Positions 46,608 through 55,148 of a stretch of 64,000 nt of DNA are shown here, in pieces. Below the pieces are notes generated by a model. It had not been told where the DNA came from. It ran no database searches and was given only the letters and a program-made list of their open reading frames with translations. A program made the position numbers and the translations under genes. The DNA lies in contig JAIPGO010000005.1 of assembly GCA_021736135.1 (NCBI GenBank), positions 1 through 64,000 on the forward strand, read 5' to 3'. Numbering within the stretch: position 1 is the stretch's first letter; every line of letters starts with the position of its first letter. The stretch comes from Candidatus Cloacimonadota bacterium (GTDB lineage Bacteria > Cloacimonadota > Cloacimonadia > Cloacimonadales > TCS61).

Positions 46608-49390
46608 TAGTTGTTTCTCCTTTGCTTGACCAGCGAACGGCGGGTGAGTTCATCATCTTCATAAAGAGCTGCTCTCTCCCCCAGGGTATAGCCGTTTTTA
46701 AAGATTTCCGTCAAGGCGGACTGCAGGCTGGCTTCCAATTCCTGGTAAGTAATATTTATACGGGAAAAATCCTGCAACTGCTGATCTGTAACGAAAAATA
46801 TCCATTTCCCGGTTTCCTGAGCCAGATCGTAATACAGCCTGTGATACATATACAACTGGGCGGCATATTGTCTGCTTAAAGATTTATTGAATTTTCCGGT
46901 TTTGTAATCATAGATATGTTTCCTGCCTGAAGGCAAAACTTCAATCCTGAGATCAGCCCGTCCCCGGAGTTCTAAAGAAACGCTATCAAGATCAAATAAA
47001 GCGATGTTTTCGTTCTGATTTTTAGCTTCAGGCAAAATGCGGATTTCCTGATCAGTGAAGCTGATCTCACATTCCGCGATAAATTTTTTCAGGGAATCCT
47101 CGATAAAGCCCCTGATGATCTTCTGGAAATACAGTTCAGAGTGATTATGCGGTTTCTGCAGAAGCAGTTCCGGATTTCTCATCAGGTAGCTGTCCAGAGC
47201 AAGCTCGGTAAAATTATTCTGTGTAAGGTTGAAATCTTGATGTATTTTTCCACCCTGATATTCGTCCATAATCCGTTCCCAGATAAGTGCAAATACCTCA
47301 TGAACCAGCAGTCCGAGCTGCAGGGGGGAATAATCCAGCACCAGGCTGGTTTCCCGTTTCTGCAGGTTTAGCATATTCTGGAAATAATAATTGAAAGGCT
47401 GTTCGATCAGGGTCATAACGCTACTGGGAGAAATTATCATGCGGCTGTCTTTAAGGTCTGTTGCCGCAGTAAAAGGCAGTTGATAAAAATCTGATGGAAT
47501 TTCAGGATCCTTCAGATCCGGTGATGCTGCCTGCAGCCAGTTTCGGCAGTGTCCCTGCAGCAGATAGCTGACGGGATTTTCATTTTCCGAAAAAATCCGA
47601 GGATATTGCAGGTGCAGTTCTTCCACAAAGGAACTGATCTCCGTAGCATCTTCTTCTCTCTGGCGGGAAAGGAAGGTCACTTTCTTTGCCTGCGCAACCA
47701 GCCGGAAGAAATAGTATTTTTCGCGCAGCACAATATCGGCATAAGTCTTTAAACCGAGTTCGCGGCGCTGGATTTCCGTCAGCAGAAAGGGCGTCTGCCG
47801 CACAGGAGGAATATTCCCTTCAATTGTATCGACGATGATGATATTTTCATAAGCAAGATTACGGGTATTATGAAGCGCAGTTATATTCAGGTAATTTTCC
47901 TGAGTTTTTTCTTTGTAAAAATGACAGCTTTTGGCTTTGGCGTAATCCAGAAACAGGTGCAGCAGATTTTTACTTAAAGTAAAACCTTCCGGAGCGGAAC
48001 TTCCTAAAATCTCCTGCCAATCATCGATCACGTTTATTTCTGCCAAAATCCAGAAATCTTCCAGTAAGCGGTAAAATACTTCTGCTACATCAGAACAGCG
48101 GCATTCGGCGGTAGTCATCAATTGCCTGATGCTTATACTGTTTTCTGCCTGCAGCACTCTCTGGAATCCCTGAAAATCTGCAATGCCGCTAAATTTCTGC
48201 AAATATGCAAACAGCTTAGTAAACAGGGCTTTCACAGCAGGTACCGGTTTTATTGCTGTCAGCTCCAGAGAAAGATCAAGATATTTATAACTTTGATCTG
48301 CCAGTTCATAGAGCCAGGCAAGAACGGCTTCCCAGACGGCCTGTTCTTCTTCAGGTGGAGCAGCACGGAATAGAGATACAAAACGATCATCACTGCACAC
48401 GGCAAGCAGGCTGTTGAGAGAAATCAAATGGCGGCCGTCAACCATAATAATCTCCGCCAGCAGAATATGCAGCGCCTGATAAAAACTGTAAATGGATGTG
48501 GCACTGAACTGTATGGAGAAAGCAGACCCGGTCGAAGACTGAACGCCATAAGCCTGCAGGTGATCCTGCAGCAGCCCCAGATCTATCACCGCATCCCGTG
48601 TTGGATCATATTGCCCGGAAAATAAATGATACTTTAACGAAAACTCATCACTGAAAACTATATTATTGAACTCCTCCGTAAGCTTCTGCTGCAGATGTGC
48701 AGCACTGAATTCCGGTTTACAGCTCAGTTCCTTTTCATCAAAGATTTCCGCAGGCAATTGGAGATAGATCACTGTTTGCTCTGGAGGCAGCAGCTTTTTT
48801 TCCAGGCGCGTGAAATAGAACTGGTTTACTACTATAACCCGGACGAATCTGCTTAACCAGTCGCTACCGGCTCGAGAGTCAGGATTACGAAATATAAGGT
48901 CGGAAAAACCCCGGGAATTTATGTATGCATGATATGTGTCTTTGATATCAAGTAACTGCTGAAAAGTCTCTGCCTGCCATTGCAAAGACATTTCCCGCTT
49001 CTGTAAAACTGAAGTAACCTGGGGCACAGTCACCAGTTCTTCAGCCATTTCTTCAAAAAAAGTGAAAAATTTACGAGCCAGGCTCAGTGATTGAAAATAA
49101 TTCGTGATATGGAAATATTTCTTCTGCTCTGCCGTAAGCGACGCATAAAAGGCAAGTGTCCGTTTTTCTTCTTTCAGAAATGGCGTGGCAGACTGCAAAA
49201 GTTTCAGTTTGAATTCTTCCATGGTGAGAAATTCCACTTTTTGCAAGCTGGTTTCCTGCTGGAAAGCATACCGCAATTCACTCAAACTGCTGTAATTGGG
49301 ACAGATAAAGAGATTGTTTCCCGTTGCATTCTCGCGAGAGACAAATTCTGAAATATTCTGGTCAAATCCCAGGTAGCGATATTTGATCAT
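46607..49390 (-). CDS. AddB-like nuclease subunit
   Basis: A 927-aa protein. Its N-terminal region resembles a degenerate helicase without a Walker A motif. A late helicase-like patch reads YENIIIVDTIEGNIPPVRQ. The C-terminus is a PD-(D/E)XK nuclease: LRGRADLRIEV, then HIYDYKTGKFN. The cysteines of the AddB iron-sulfur staple are not apparent near the C-terminus. It starts with GAGGAGG upstream and shares a TAATG junction with the AddA-like gene. Together they form a two-subunit RecBCD-type machine. Confidence 0.78.
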   Translation of the reverse strand: MIKYRYLGFDQNISEFVSRENATGNNLFICPNYSSLSELRYAFQQETSLQKVEFLTMEEFKLKLLQSATPFLKEEKRTLAFYASLTAEQKKYFHITNYFQSLSLARKFFTFFEEMAEELVTVPQVTSVLQKREMSLQWQAETFQQLLDIKDTYHAYINSRGFSDLIFRNPDSRAGSDWLSRFVRVIVVNQFYFTRLEKKLLPPEQTVIYLQLPAEIFDEKELSCKPEFSAAHLQQKLTEEFNNIVFSDEFSLKYHLFSGQYDPTRDAVIDLGLLQDHLQAYGVQSSTGSAFSIQFSATSIYSFYQALHILLAEIIMVDGRHLISLNSLLAVCSDDRFVSLFRAAPPEEEQAVWEAVLAWLYELADQSYKYLDLSLELTAIKPVPAVKALFTKLFAYLQKFSGIADFQGFQRVLQAENSISIRQLMTTAECRCSDVAEVFYRLLEDFWILAEINVIDDWQEILGSSAPEGFTLSKNLLHLFLDYAKAKSCHFYKEKTQENYLNITALHNTRNLAYENIIIVDTIEGNIPPVRQTPFLLTEIQRRELGLKTYADIVLREKYYFFRLVAQAKKVTFLSRQREEDATEISSFVEELHLQYPRIFSENENPVSYLLQGHCRNWLQAASPDLKDPEIPSDFYQLPFTAATDLKDSRMIISPSSVMTLIEQPFNYYFQNMLNLQKRETSLVLDYSPLQLGLLVHEVFALIWERIMDEYQGGKIHQDFNLTQNNFTELALDSYLMRNPELLLQKPHNHSELYFQKIIRGFIEDSLKKFIAECEISFTDQEIRILPEAKNQNENIALFDLDSVSLELRGRADLRIEVLPSGRKHIYDYKTGKFNKSLSRQYAAQLYMYHRLYYDLAQETGKWIFFVTDQQLQDFSRINITYQELEASLQSALTEIFKNGYTLGERAALYEDDELTRRSLVKQRRNN

Positions 49391-49406
49391 TTACATCCTC
49401 CTCACA

Positions 49407-50522
49407 TCAAAATATCTTATCGTTATTACTAATTTTAATATATTGACTATCTTCATAAAACGGCATAGTCATTTGTTTTGAGATCTTAACATCTTTCCAG
49501 ACCAGACTTGAAAGCCCAATACCGACGAGTCGTACAGAACGCTGCCGATCATAAAATTCCTCCAGAAGACACTTAGCCTGACTGCTGATGATATTATTTT
49601 CATCAAATGCACGTTTGGCAGAACAGCTCCGCTGCACTATTTCAAAATTTGAATATTTTAGCTTAACGGTCAATGTCAGAGCTTTGAAGCCTTTTTCATT
49701 CATTTTTTGAGCCAGTTTTTCAGCAATTGTACTCAAGTATTCCTTTAAGGTTTCCAGATCGTCAATGTCATCTGAGAATGTGCGCTCCATGCTGATTGAT
49801 TTTCTGATACGCGATGTAACCACCTGCCTTTCATCAATACCGCGTACGATATTATAATAATACTGTCCCGCTTTACCAAAACGTTTAAGAAGCGGCTGCA
49901 GCTCCCAGCTTCGCAGATCGGCACCATTATTAATTCCGAGCTGTTTCATCTTTTCCTCGGTAGCTTTGCCTATTCCATGAAATTTTCCGATGGGCAATTT
50001 GCTTAAAATATCAAGCGCTTTTTGCGGTGGTATTACTACCAGTCCGTCCGGTTTCTCCAGATCTGAGGCGATCTTGGCCAGAAATTTGCAGTAAGATACA
50101 CCAGCCGATGCCGTTAATTGCGTTTCCGCCTTGATCTTTTGCCGTATTTCAGCTGCCAGACGCGTGGCAGAAGGATTATTCTTTTTGTTAACGGTTACGT
50201 CTAAATATGCCTCATCAATGGATACAGGTTCCACCAGATCAGTATATTCCAGAAAAATCCTTCTGATAATGGCAGATGCTTCTCTATATGCCTCATAATT
50301 TCCCCGTACGAAAATTAAATGCGGACAGAGTTTGACCGCCAGGCTGGAAGCCATGGCAGAATGCACGCCATATTTTCGCGCCTCATAAGAACAGGTAGCA
50401 ACCACACCCCTACTGCCAGGCAAACCGCCCACGGCAATTGCCTTGCCTCGATACTCCGGATGATCACGCTGCTCTACCGCCGCAAAAAAGGCATCCATAT
50501 CTATATGGATGATCTTACGCAT
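49407..50522 (-). CDS. dinB: DNA polymerase IV (Y family)
   Basis: A 371-aa translesion polymerase. Catalytic acids are in HIDMDAFFAAVEQ and SIDEAYLDV, with the usual Phe steric gate; the HhH region KFHGIGKATEEKMKQLG and little-finger domain follow. Near the end QMTMPF fits a beta-clamp binding peptide. It is followed 16 bases later by the AddB-like gene, so repair functions are grouped. Confidence 0.93.
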   Translation of the reverse strand: MRKIIHIDMDAFFAAVEQRDHPEYRGKAIAVGGLPGSRGVVATCSYEARKYGVHSAMASSLAVKLCPHLIFVRGNYEAYREASAIIRRIFLEYTDLVEPVSIDEAYLDVTVNKKNNPSATRLAAEIRQKIKAETQLTASAGVSYCKFLAKIASDLEKPDGLVVIPPQKALDILSKLPIGKFHGIGKATEEKMKQLGINNGADLRSWELQPLLKRFGKAGQYYYNIVRGIDERQVVTSRIRKSISMERTFSDDIDDLETLKEYLSTIAEKLAQKMNEKGFKALTLTVKLKYSNFEIVQRSCSAKRAFDENNIISSQAKCLLEEFYDRQRSVRLVGIGLSSLVWKDVKISKQMTMPFYEDSQYIKISNNDKIF

Positions 50523-50527
50523 AGGCG

Positions 50528-50812
50528 TTATTTCTTTTTCCTGCTCCAGAGAGTGCCACCGGTTAATACTCCTGCTCCCAAGAGAAAACCAAAATTATAC
50601 AAGAACCCGTTATTATGTACTTCATAAACTGTTATCCTGTCTGTGAATATTGAGAATATAAGTGTTACGATACTGATCAATCCATGCCAGAATCCCATGA
50701 TAAAACCGGATTCTTTGCCTTTATTGTCATCAGTACCTTTCATCGGATTAGGTCCTGCAGTACAGGCAGCCAGTAATAAGCTGGTTAATAATAAAATTAT
50801 TACATATCTCAT
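50528..50812 (-). CDS. Small lipoprotein with GFWHG and VYEVHNNG motifs
   Basis: A 94-aa lipoprotein (lipobox LLAAC, Cys16). A short polar spacer precedes GFWHGLISIVTLIFSIF, a hydrophobic segment, then ITVYEVHNNGFLYNFGFLLG and a second hydrophobic segment before a KKK end. I recognise this motif order as a widespread small bacterial protein without known function, but cannot name it. It lies 5 bases before dinB and has AGGAGG upstream. Confidence 0.75.
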   Translation of the reverse strand: MRYVIILLLTSLLLAACTAGPNPMKGTDDNKGKESGFIMGFWHGLISIVTLIFSIFTDRITVYEVHNNGFLYNFGFLLGAGVLTGGTLWSRKKK

Positions 50813-50868
50813 ATATTACCTCCTGATACATTTCTGAAATATCTTATGTTAGCAGTCAATTACAAAAA

Positions 50869-50896
50869 ATGCCTGCCTGATTGAACAGGCAGGCAT
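50869..50896 (-). terminator. Terminator of the large lipoprotein gene
   Basis: ATGCCTGCCTG pairs with CAGGCAGGCAT around a 6-base loop, with A6 on the left and T5 on the right, so it works on both strands. It lies 28 bases past the stop of the minus-strand gene at 50924, just upstream of the small lipoprotein gene. Confidence 0.9.
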
Positions 50897-50923
50897 TTTT
50901 ATTATTTTTCCCCCGGATATGTG

Positions 50924-53410
50924 TTACATACCAAGGTCTTCAAATATTTCGTTGAACATCAGTTGCAGATCTTCCACCTCCATAAAGGGAAGTGAAAAAC
51001 CAAACATATAGTTGGTAATGGTCGTATTGGTATTGTTGATATTGATTGTACTTGAATATTTAATACCAATTGTTTTACTGTTTAACAAATCAAAGTCTTC
51101 CTGCGAGGGTGGGAAGAACTCATCATCAACTGGCTTGCAGCGGTAAGTATATATTCCTTCCGCACTTATGTCAGATCTAAAATAACTGCAGGGACCAAGA
51201 CCATGACGAGATAAAATAAGGGGGGAGATAACTTTATCGGGATCAAGCTCCAAATCAAGAGATGATGAGAATCCATCTATGGCATCAGCTCCAATCAAGT
51301 AAGGTTTAGTCAATGGATTGGAAGATATCTTGATAACCTGTAAATCAGAATCATCACCAGGATGAAGAGGTACACCAAAATATTTTGCCAGGATTATTGA
51401 ACTAACATCATTGCATTTGCCATAAACATTCTCAGCACTACTACCCAGGCTGAGCAGCATATTTCCACCTGTCTGGAAATAAAGGTTGAAGCTGTTGGCA
51501 TTTTTGTGGAAAACTGAACCAACTCCGGATAAATAATCACTGTGATAAATAACAAGTTTATAGGACTGCAGATCTACAGGCGAAATGATATCCTGTTCGA
51601 AATGGATCAATGAATTTTTGGTTTGAGGTTCTGCATCGCTTTCTGAATTCTCCATAAAGTCATATACATCCTTTGTTCCCGAATAATTTTCTATCATCTG
51701 CATATAAAGAGTATCAATGATTGCATCTGGTGAAGTCGCTCCGGGTAAATCATCATCAAGAATCAATATTCCTGATTTCTCAGCGGATGGTATTAGTTCA
51801 ACTATATTGATCCGTATCTCAGCGGGAGTAGGATCTCCTTCATCAGATAGATCAACGGCTCTTACTTTGAAAACATGTTCACCAGGTTCAAAATCATATA
51901 GTACCGTACGCTGGTCAATATCTTCACCTATGGGTACACGCAGCCATTCTTCACCGTCATCGTCAACTTGCAGGTAATCCCCGATAGGGGGTAAAGGAGG
52001 ATAATAATATGCCTCTCCGTCCAGTTGCAGGTCATAATACTTCAATTCCGTATAATAAATCTCTTTTGTATGCTCATCAATAACCAGTCCCAATCGCTGA
52101 TCAAAAGTAGAATTCGTGATGGTGGGAGGAATTTCCTGGCTTTCGCCCATTCGCCCGTATTCGCCTTCATGCCCCCAATGAAGATATATCTTCAAATCAG
52201 GACTGTTGATGGCAGTAAAGGCCCCATTACGATCTATCCACAAAGGAAGTGCATAATGAACCCCTTCAGGAGTTGCTTCTTCGGCGAGACTTGTTGTACT
52301 TAGATAATCCGGTTTTTTTATGGAATAATGATAATCACCCATAGCATAAGTATCATTAAAGTCATATTTAGGTAGATCACCACCATTAGGATCATATCCA
52401 TTGTAAATCATTGTACCCGGATAGAATCCGTCTTTAACAGCAAAGGCAATCGTTCTTGGTTGAGATGCAATTCCTGCCAGATCATAAGCGATAACGGTTA
52501 GAAATGTTGAATCTGCAAAAGTGGAATCATTGAGCGGTGTATTAATTTGCAGGGGAGGAGATGTCTTCTGGGTCATCATATATTGAGTTACATCTTCCTG
52601 ATCCTTTGTTGTAAGCCAGTTTGCCGTATTGCTGTAATCAGGATAGCCGCCTTCTGACTCAGGGATTATCAGTCCGGTTGCAGTATCAATTTTTTCCATT
52701 TTGAAAATGAAATAGTTGGGTGCATCACCAATCAGCGGGTCAGTATCGGAAATTCTAAATTCGAAAATCACTCCTGTGCCAATCTGTTTTCCCTCAATTG
52801 TTCCCTGGGAAGACTGAATGGCCAAAACGGCTGGTGTCTTGGATGTGGACTTAAAATATCTCTCAAAGATATCTGATTCATCTCCACGATCATCAATACA
52901 TTTTATTTCAAATTTGCTAATTACAGGGGTATAAATATAATTATTAGTCAAGGGGTCAATGACAGGATTACCCTGATTGTCTGTTACCAGTTCACCATTT
53001 GCCGGGAAATTGATCTCAGCATAGACCTTATCAGTCCAGATAGTGGTTAAGGCTTCCGGATCATCCAGAGGTATCGATTCATCGGCACCGGCGGCATAAT
53101 GTAATACCCAGCCGTCTGCATCGATATATCCGTTACCAGGAGTGCAGATCGCTTCTCCTGCCTCGTTTAAGATACGATATGAGAATGCTTCCACTACGCC
53201 ATCCGGGTCATAGGCTTCCCAGTAAACCGTTTGCTGGAATAATATGGAATCACTCACTGCTGACAGAGAATCTACTCCACCATAAGATGTAATGTAGATT
53301 ATCGGTTTTAGATTGGGAAAACGCTCTCCGGTTCTATCTCCACAAGCGCTAATTATCAATAGCAGCATACTTAACACGGTAAAGAAGATAATTTTTTTCC
53401 TGAACATCAT
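50924..53410 (-). CDS. Large multi-domain lipoprotein, unknown function
   Basis: An 828-aa lipoprotein (signal with lipobox LLLIISAC). The mature chain is beta-rich with several Ig/fibronectin-like segments, e.g. FQQTVYWEAYDPDGVVEAFSY and EPGEHVFKVRAVDLSDEGDP. A C-terminal alpha/beta domain (about 565-760) begins SGILILDDDLPG and contains YKLVIYHSDYLSG and GGNMLLSLGSSA; it resembles the GATase-like or DUF4350-type folds found in surface proteins of this group. It stands alone between its own promoter and terminator. Function unknown. Confidence 0.65.
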   Translation of the reverse strand: MMFRKKIIFFTVLSMLLLIISACGDRTGERFPNLKPIIYITSYGGVDSLSAVSDSILFQQTVYWEAYDPDGVVEAFSYRILNEAGEAICTPGNGYIDADGWVLHYAAGADESIPLDDPEALTTIWTDKVYAEINFPANGELVTDNQGNPVIDPLTNNYIYTPVISKFEIKCIDDRGDESDIFERYFKSTSKTPAVLAIQSSQGTIEGKQIGTGVIFEFRISDTDPLIGDAPNYFIFKMEKIDTATGLIIPESEGGYPDYSNTANWLTTKDQEDVTQYMMTQKTSPPLQINTPLNDSTFADSTFLTVIAYDLAGIASQPRTIAFAVKDGFYPGTMIYNGYDPNGGDLPKYDFNDTYAMGDYHYSIKKPDYLSTTSLAEEATPEGVHYALPLWIDRNGAFTAINSPDLKIYLHWGHEGEYGRMGESQEIPPTITNSTFDQRLGLVIDEHTKEIYYTELKYYDLQLDGEAYYYPPLPPIGDYLQVDDDGEEWLRVPIGEDIDQRTVLYDFEPGEHVFKVRAVDLSDEGDPTPAEIRINIVELIPSAEKSGILILDDDLPGATSPDAIIDTLYMQMIENYSGTKDVYDFMENSESDAEPQTKNSLIHFEQDIISPVDLQSYKLVIYHSDYLSGVGSVFHKNANSFNLYFQTGGNMLLSLGSSAENVYGKCNDVSSIILAKYFGVPLHPGDDSDLQVIKISSNPLTKPYLIGADAIDGFSSSLDLELDPDKVISPLILSRHGLGPCSYFRSDISAEGIYTYRCKPVDDEFFPPSQEDFDLLNSKTIGIKYSSTININNTNTTITNYMFGFSLPFMEVEDLQLMFNEIFEDLGM

Positions 53411-53463
53411 TTATCCTCCTGAATATTCTATTCTTTTTCTTTTCTTCATAATCATACTGAATT

Positions 53464-53487
53464 TACAGGTGACCTGTTACACGTCAA
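53464..53487 (-). promoter_or_regulatory. Promoter with palindromic operator for the large lipoprotein gene
   Basis: On the minus strand TTGACG (53487-53482) is followed after 16 bases by TAAATT. The spacer holds the perfect palindrome ACAGGT-C-ACCTGT (53465-53477), well placed for a repressor or activator. Confidence 0.45.
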
Positions 53488-53500
53488 TAATTTTTATTAT

Positions 53501-54358
53501 TTAACATAATTTTGCTGCTTTCACCACATTCCTCAGCAGCAGTGCAGTTGTCACTGAACCCACTCCCCCCGGGACAGGTGAGATGGCTTTGACTTTCTCG
53601 ATAACGCCTTTATAATCAACATCACCAACGTATTTCTCCAAACCGTTATCGTCTTTTATCAGATTAGTTCCCACATCAATAATAACTGCATTTTTTTTTA
53701 CCATGTCCGTTTTCACAAATTCTGCTTTGCCTATGGCTGCTATAATAATATCTGCTTCCAGACAATATTTCCTGATATCATGCGTCCTGCTGTGACAAAC
53801 CGTAACCGTGGCATTGCCCTGAGCAGATTTTCGCAGTAATAGATTAGCCAGTGGTTTGCCGACGATGTTGCTTCTGCCCAGAATAACAATATGCTTTCCG
53901 GTTGTTTCAATTTGATAGTATTCCAGAATCTTCAAGACTGCCTGTGGCGTGCAGGGCAATAAGGCATCCTGTTCTAACAGCAGCTTTCCCAGATTTTGCG
54001 GATGAAAACCATCCACGTCTTTTCCCGGATTGATTGCTTCAATTATTTCTTCTTCATTTATATGAGCGGGTAACGGTTTCTGCAGCATTATGCCACTCAC
54101 TGTTTTATCTTCATTACACTTCCTGATCGATGCCAGCAATAACTGCTGGGTTATAGAAACATCAAATCTTTCCAGATTGATGCAGATGCCTCTTTTCCTG
54201 CCCTGTTTCACCAGGTTGTTCACATACCATTCTGCCGCAGGATCATGGCCAATTAAGAACAGCTCCAGAACCGGTTCACTATTCAGGTCTGCCAGGGCAA
54301 CTGCCATTTCCTCAAAAATCTCTTTAACTACCGGTTTTGCAGCTAATATCTCTGCCAT
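53501..54358 (-). CDS. folD: FolD-like protein lacking the catalytic lysine
   Basis: A 285-aa homolog of methylene-THF dehydrogenase/cyclohydrolase. NADP-site motifs are normal: ILGRSNIVGKPLANLLL and SPVPGGVGSVTTALLLRN; KDVDGFHP carries the usual Asp. The catalytic motif, YVASKRK in E. coli, reads YVNNLVK here: Tyr45 is kept, but the lysine position (E. coli Lys54) is Leu49. The substrate Gln is kept in MLQKPLP. This predicts loss or rerouting of cyclohydrolase activity while dehydrogenase may persist. It follows ymdB by 4 bases at the end of the infC operon. Confidence 0.85.
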   Translation of the reverse strand: MAEILAAKPVVKEIFEEMAVALADLNSEPVLELFLIGHDPAAEWYVNNLVKQGRKRGICINLERFDVSITQQLLLASIRKCNEDKTVSGIMLQKPLPAHINEEEIIEAINPGKDVDGFHPQNLGKLLLEQDALLPCTPQAVLKILEYYQIETTGKHIVILGRSNIVGKPLANLLLRKSAQGNATVTVCHSRTHDIRKYCLEADIIIAAIGKAEFVKTDMVKKNAVIIDVGTNLIKDDNGLEKYVGDVDYKGVIEKVKAISPVPGGVGSVTTALLLRNVVKAAKLC

Positions 54359-54362
54359 CTGC

Positions 54363-55148
54363 TTAGTCCAGTTTACGCCTTATGCGTGTTATTTCCAGGG
54401 CTTTCCCGCTGACTTCATCAATTCTGATACATACGGCATTGATCTGATTTCCACTTTCTGCCGGCTCAAAACGAATTGGCATACCTGTTCGCTGTTTTTC
54501 AAGTATTATCTCGGTTTTTACTCCAATTACTGAATCGTGCGGTCCATTCATGCCTACATCTGTGATATAAGCTGTGCCTGCAGGCAAAATTTCTTCATCG
54601 GCTGTCTGTATATGCGTATGCGTACCAACTACTGCCGATACTTTCCCATCTAAAAAAAATCCCATCGCCCGTTTCTCTCCTGTTGCCTCTGCGTGCATAT
54701 CCACCAGAATTGCCGAAGTTTCCATCTTGATAACCGGGATTATCTCTTCTGCATGCCGCCAGGGAGAATCGCAAGCCAATGTATAAACCTGCCCCATTAA
54801 GCAAAAAACTCCCAGTTTCCCTCCGGATTTTGTTTCTATGATATGCCAGGGATTGCCATAAGCACCTGAAGGGTAATTTAGAGGTCGTAAGATCCGTTTC
54901 TCCTGCTCAAGATAGCCCATTGATTCCTTTTTATCCCAAAGATGATTACCACTGGTAAAAAGGTCTATCCCGACAGCAAAAAGCTCCCGCGCAGTTCGCT
55001 CAGTTATTCCTTTGCCGGATGCCATATTTTCACAGTTCATAATGCAGATATCAGCAGCAAATTCTTCTTTTAAAGACTGCAGATTTTCCTTTATTACTAT
55101 CCTGCCACTGCGACCGTAAACATCTCCAAAAAAGAGCACATTTATCAT
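54363..55148 (-). CDS. ymdB: YmdB-family metallophosphoesterase
   Basis: A 261-aa phosphodiesterase. ATG 55148 overlaps the rny stop as ATGA and begins INVLFFGDVYGRSGR; the 12 upstream residues in frame are an artefact. Metal ligands are in GDVYGRSG, NCENMASGKG, SGNHLWDKK, VDMHAEATGEK and GTHTHIQTAD. Bacillus YmdB is a cyclic-nucleotide phosphodiesterase linked to RNase Y, and the direct coupling to rny here matches that association. Confidence 0.9.
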   Translation of the reverse strand: MINVLFFGDVYGRSGRIVIKENLQSLKEEFAADICIMNCENMASGKGITERTARELFAVGIDLFTSGNHLWDKKESMGYLEQEKRILRPLNYPSGAYGNPWHIIETKSGGKLGVFCLMGQVYTLACDSPWRHAEEIIPVIKMETSAILVDMHAEATGEKRAMGFFLDGKVSAVVGTHTHIQTADEEILPAGTAYITDVGMNGPHDSVIGVKTEIILEKQRTGMPIRFEPAESGNQINAVCIRIDEVSGKALEITRIRRKLD

